DNA of 13,323 nucleotides, from contig JAJZLA010000012.1 in the NCBI GenBank assembly GCA_021803845.1, forward strand, positions 1 through 13,323. The letters run 5' to 3'. Origin of the DNA: a bacterium. GTDB taxonomy: Bacteria > SZUA-79 > Acidulodesulfobacterales > Acidulodesulfobacteraceae. The notes below the pieces were generated by a model. It worked only from the letters and a program-made list of their open reading frames with translations. It had not been told where the DNA came from and made no database searches. Below, piece by piece: positions 10,595 through 13,323 of this stretch; positions within the stretch are counted from its first letter, which is position 1; each line of letters opens with the position of its first letter. The position numbers and the translations under genes are program-made.

Positions 10595-13323
10595 TGAATC
10601 AGCTAAATTTGGGTAACGCAAAAGAAAACAGATTATTTGTATATGATGACGACAAAAGATACTTTAATTCAGCAAAAGAAATACACCCTGAAGATGAAAA
10701 CAGTTCTTTTTCATATATTATAAAAGCGATAACTGATAATTCTGTAGTGCTTGATATTGGGTGTTCTTATGGTTATCTTGGTGAATGGCTGACTGAGAAC
10801 AAAAATTGTCAAGTTTATGGTATAGATATAAACAATGACTATTTAGAGTTTGTAAAAGAAAGTGGATACTATAAAGATTTATACAATTTTGATATTGATT
10901 ATCCAAAAAATACAAAAAATGAGTTTGAAAGATTTGAAAAATTAAAAGAAATATTTGACTTTATCATATGCGCGGACGTTTTAGAGCATTTAAAAAATCC
11001 TACTGACGCATTAGATTTAATTTCTTCAAAACTTAAATTCGGCGGACAGGTTTTGGTCAGTATACCGAATATTGCGCATATAGATATAATTCTTAACTTG
11101 CTTGAAGGCAATTTTAATTATTCCGAGTTCGGCATACTTGACAATACCCATCTAAGATTTTTTACAAAAAAATCTTTTGTTGAGTGGATAAAAAATGCCA
11201 ATGACCTCTATAAATATCGCGATTTTAAGTTTGACATAAAACATATCGGCACTACACATTATTTATCAGAGTATCAAAAAAATTTTATAAATCTATATCC
11301 AAATCTTTACAAAAAAATATTAAATTCAAATCCTGACCTTGAGATATTACAAAATATATTTATATTGATTAAGATTAATGCTTCTGTAGTTCCGTATAAT
11401 TTAAATGAGTTTTTAGATAGATTGCAAAATAAAAAATCTTTTTTTGATATCTCTCTAATTAAATTAAATGATATATTTCTTAAATATACAAACCTTGTGA
11501 CTTATAAAAAAAATAGAGTTATAATTTTATATCGTAAACTAATAGATGCTATTTTGCCTCATAATAGTATTAGAAGAAAAGTTATTAAGTTTATCGTCAA
11601 AGATTCTATTGCTTTAATAAGAAAATCGATAAGTTATATAAAAATTCATGGATTAAAAGATTTTTTTAGAAAAGTAGTTGAAAAAATTAAAAGCATAAAT
11701 TATTTTATTCCAAAACAATGCTTAATTTTATTCAATGATGAAATAAATGAGCATACAGAAGTAATTGTTTTCAAAGAAATCAAAAATCCAAAAGTATCGA
11801 TTATTATACCAGTCCATAATAAATTTAAATATACATATAATTGCCTAAAATCCATCTATCATCATACAAGTCTTGATTTAATAGAAGTTATTATTGCTGA
11901 CGATTCTTCCTACGATGAAACGGTTAACATTAATCAATATATTAAAAATGTAAAAGTGGTAAGAAACGAAAATTCTTTGGGTTTTATAAAAAATTGCAAT
12001 AAAGCTTCAAAATTTGCTAAAGGTCAATATTTATTATTTCTTAATAATGATACTCAAGTGCAACCAGAATGGTTAGTATATTTCTTTAATATAATAGAAA
12101 AAGATAATAAAGTCGGCTTGATAGGCCCAAAATTTATTTATCCAGACGGAAAACTTCAAGAAGCCGGCGGAATAATTTGGAATGATGCTTCCGGATGGAA
12201 TTACGGCAAGTTTGATGACCCAGAAAAACCTGAGTACAATTATCTTAAAGAAGTAGATTACATTTCTGGTGCGTGTATTCTTATAAAAAAAGAATTATGG
12301 AATGAGATTGGAGGCTTTGATCAAAGGTACTCCCCAGCTTATTTTGAAGATACTGATTTAGCTTTTGAAGTAAGAGAAAGAGGTTATAAGGTTTTATATC
12401 AACCTAAGTCCAGAGTAGTTCATTTCGAAGGTGTTAGTCATGGAACTAATACTTCTTCAGGAATAAAAAAATACCAAAATATAAATCGGACTAAATTTTT
12501 AGAAAAATGGAAAAAAGTTTTAGAGAAAGAACAGTTCATTAACGGTCAAAATGTTTTTTTAGCTAGAGACCATAGCAGAAATAAACCTCACATTTTGGTG
12601 ATAGATCATTATGTTCCTCATTTTGATAAAGATGCTGGTTCAAAAACGATATTTACATGGTTAAATATTTTTATTGATTTAGGAATTCAAGTAACTTTTA
12701 TAGGGGATAATTTTTATCGACATGAGCCGTATACATCATTTTTACAGCAGTTAGGAATAGAAGTAATTTATGGTAGTGCTTATGCTGATAATTGGTACGA
12801 TTACTTAAAAAAAAATTTAAAATATTTCAAATTTGTGCTGCTAAGCAGAACTAATACGGCAGAGAAATATTTAGATTCTATATGTTTTATAAAAGGAAAA
12901 TATGATATAAAAAGTTTAATGACTTTATATTATCCACATGACCTATCTTTTTTAAGATTTTTCAGGGAATACGAATTTACTAAAAATAAATATATTTTAC
13001 ATGAAGCAAAAAATATAAAGAAAAAAGAATATGAATTATTTACAAAATTCGACGTAGTTTTATTACCAAGCTTAGTTGAAAAAGAGATTGTCAAGCGAGA
13101 ATTTCCGCATAAAGAAATATTGGTAATACCGCCTTTTTCTTATAGTGCAAATTTTCCTTTAAGCAAAAATGATAGTTTTCAAGAAAGAAAAGGATTGTTG
13201 TTTATCGGCGGATTTAGCCATAGACCTAATTATTATGGAATAAAGTGGTTTATTGAACAAGAAATATGGAAAAACATTAAACAAAAAATAAAAGATATAG
13301 AATTCTATATAGCCGGTTCAAAT
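10594..13323 (+). CDS. Methyltransferase-GT2-GT4 fusion glycosyltransferase (partial, runs off window)
   Basis: An uninterrupted frame of 910 codons from ATG 10594 to the last base, with no stop. Residues about 30-250 form a class I SAM methyltransferase: motif I V-L-D54-I-G-C-S-Y-G, acidic D-I-N after the next strand, A-D128-V-L-E-H-L, then a typical late G-G-Q-V-L-V-S-I-P-N. A Lys/Ile-rich linker spans about 260-395. Residues 400-620 are a family-2 (COG1216-like) glycosyltransferase: V-S-I-I-I-P-V-H-N, A-D436-D-S-S, L-N-N-D486, I-S-G-A-C, E585-D-T-D and H610-F-E-G. From about 665 a group-1 (GT4) domain begins (I-L-V-I-D-H-Y-V-P); its C-terminal half starts at F-I-G-G-F-S-H-R-P-N (870-880). 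The donor-binding E-x7-E is outside. Such fusions extend or cap O-antigen-type chains; the linkage is unknown. The start overlaps the transposase remnant's stop, with AGGG six bases before. Confidence 0.88.
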   Translation, partial: MNQLNLGNAKENRLFVYDDDKRYFNSAKEIHPEDENSSFSYIIKAITDNSVVLDIGCSYGYLGEWLTENKNCQVYGIDINNDYLEFVKESGYYKDLYNFDIDYPKNTKNEFERFEKLKEIFDFIICADVLEHLKNPTDALDLISSKLKFGGQVLVSIPNIAHIDIILNLLEGNFNYSEFGILDNTHLRFFTKKSFVEWIKNANDLYKYRDFKFDIKHIGTTHYLSEYQKNFINLYPNLYKKILNSNPDLEILQNIFILIKINASVVPYNLNEFLDRLQNKKSFFDISLIKLNDIFLKYTNLVTYKKNRVIILYRKLIDAILPHNSIRRKVIKFIVKDSIALIRKSISYIKIHGLKDFFRKVVEKIKSINYFIPKQCLILFNDEINEHTEVIVFKEIKNPKVSIIIPVHNKFKYTYNCLKSIYHHTSLDLIEVIIADDSSYDETVNINQYIKNVKVVRNENSLGFIKNCNKASKFAKGQYLLFLNNDTQVQPEWLVYFFNIIEKDNKVGLIGPKFIYPDGKLQEAGGIIWNDASGWNYGKFDDPEKPEYNYLKEVDYISGACILIKKELWNEIGGFDQRYSPAYFEDTDLAFEVRERGYKVLYQPKSRVVHFEGVSHGTNTSSGIKKYQNINRTKFLEKWKKVLEKEQFINGQNVFLARDHSRNKPHILVIDHYVPHFDKDAGSKTIFTWLNIFIDLGIQVTFIGDNFYRHEPYTSFLQQLGIEVIYGSAYADNWYDYLKKNLKYFKFVLLSRTNTAEKYLDSICFIKGKYDIKSLMTLYYPHDLSFLRFFREYEFTKNKYILHEAKNIKKKEYELFTKFDVVLLPSLVEKEIVKREFPHKEILVIPPFSYSANFPLSKNDSFQERKGLLFIGGFSHRPNYYGIKWFIEQEIWKNIKQKIKDIEFYIAGSN

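Overview
The window is one long stretch of a surface-polysaccharide biosynthesis and export locus from a low-GC, probably Gram-negative bacterium. The Gram-negative reading rests on GDP-fucose synthesis genes (gmd, fcl) next to a Wzm/Wzt-type ABC polysaccharide exporter. The host cannot be named from sequence alone. All substantial genes are on the plus strand.

Layout. Bases 1-137 hold the tail of a gene resembling a PIN-domain toxin, unrelated to the sugar genes. A 397-base non-coding stretch follows, with decaying 14-bp tandem repeats, a near-consensus sigma-70 promoter (301-329) and a 13-bp inverted repeat in the leader. gmd (TTG start) and fcl overlap by one base and make GDP-L-fucose from GDP-mannose. 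After a 214-base gap come wzm and wzt, overlapping by 14 bases. Next is a scar (4540-4831) with the first 27 codons of a family-2 glycosyltransferase and an out-of-frame residue of a second coding segment, closed by a terminator-like hairpin. A very AT-rich island (about 4800-7430) follows: a 38-codon membrane microprotein translationally overlapped with a 789-residue GT-C-like membrane protein. A tight trio comes next: nucleotide-sugar 6-dehydrogenase, SDR epimerase and DPM1-like glycosyltransferase. Then comes the truncated left end of an IS3-like element with a near-perfect promoter. The remnant's stop codon overlaps the start of a giant methyltransferase-GT2-GT4 fusion protein that runs off the window end.

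How the genes work together (inference). Gmd/Fcl supply GDP-L-fucose. The dehydrogenase and epimerase supply a uronic-acid-type nucleotide sugar. The multidomain protein probably builds or caps a chain on the cytoplasmic face. Wzm/Wzt exports the lipid-linked chain; Wzt lacks a C-terminal carbohydrate-binding domain. The DPM1-like enzyme may charge polyprenyl phosphate with one sugar, which the GT-C-like membrane protein could then transfer on the periplasmic side.

The locus looks mosaic. Gene remnants, an IS scar and sharp base-composition changes lie between modules. The most unusual points are the IS end that now appears to supply promoter and translational entry for the fusion protein, and the unassigned microprotein/membrane-protein pair.
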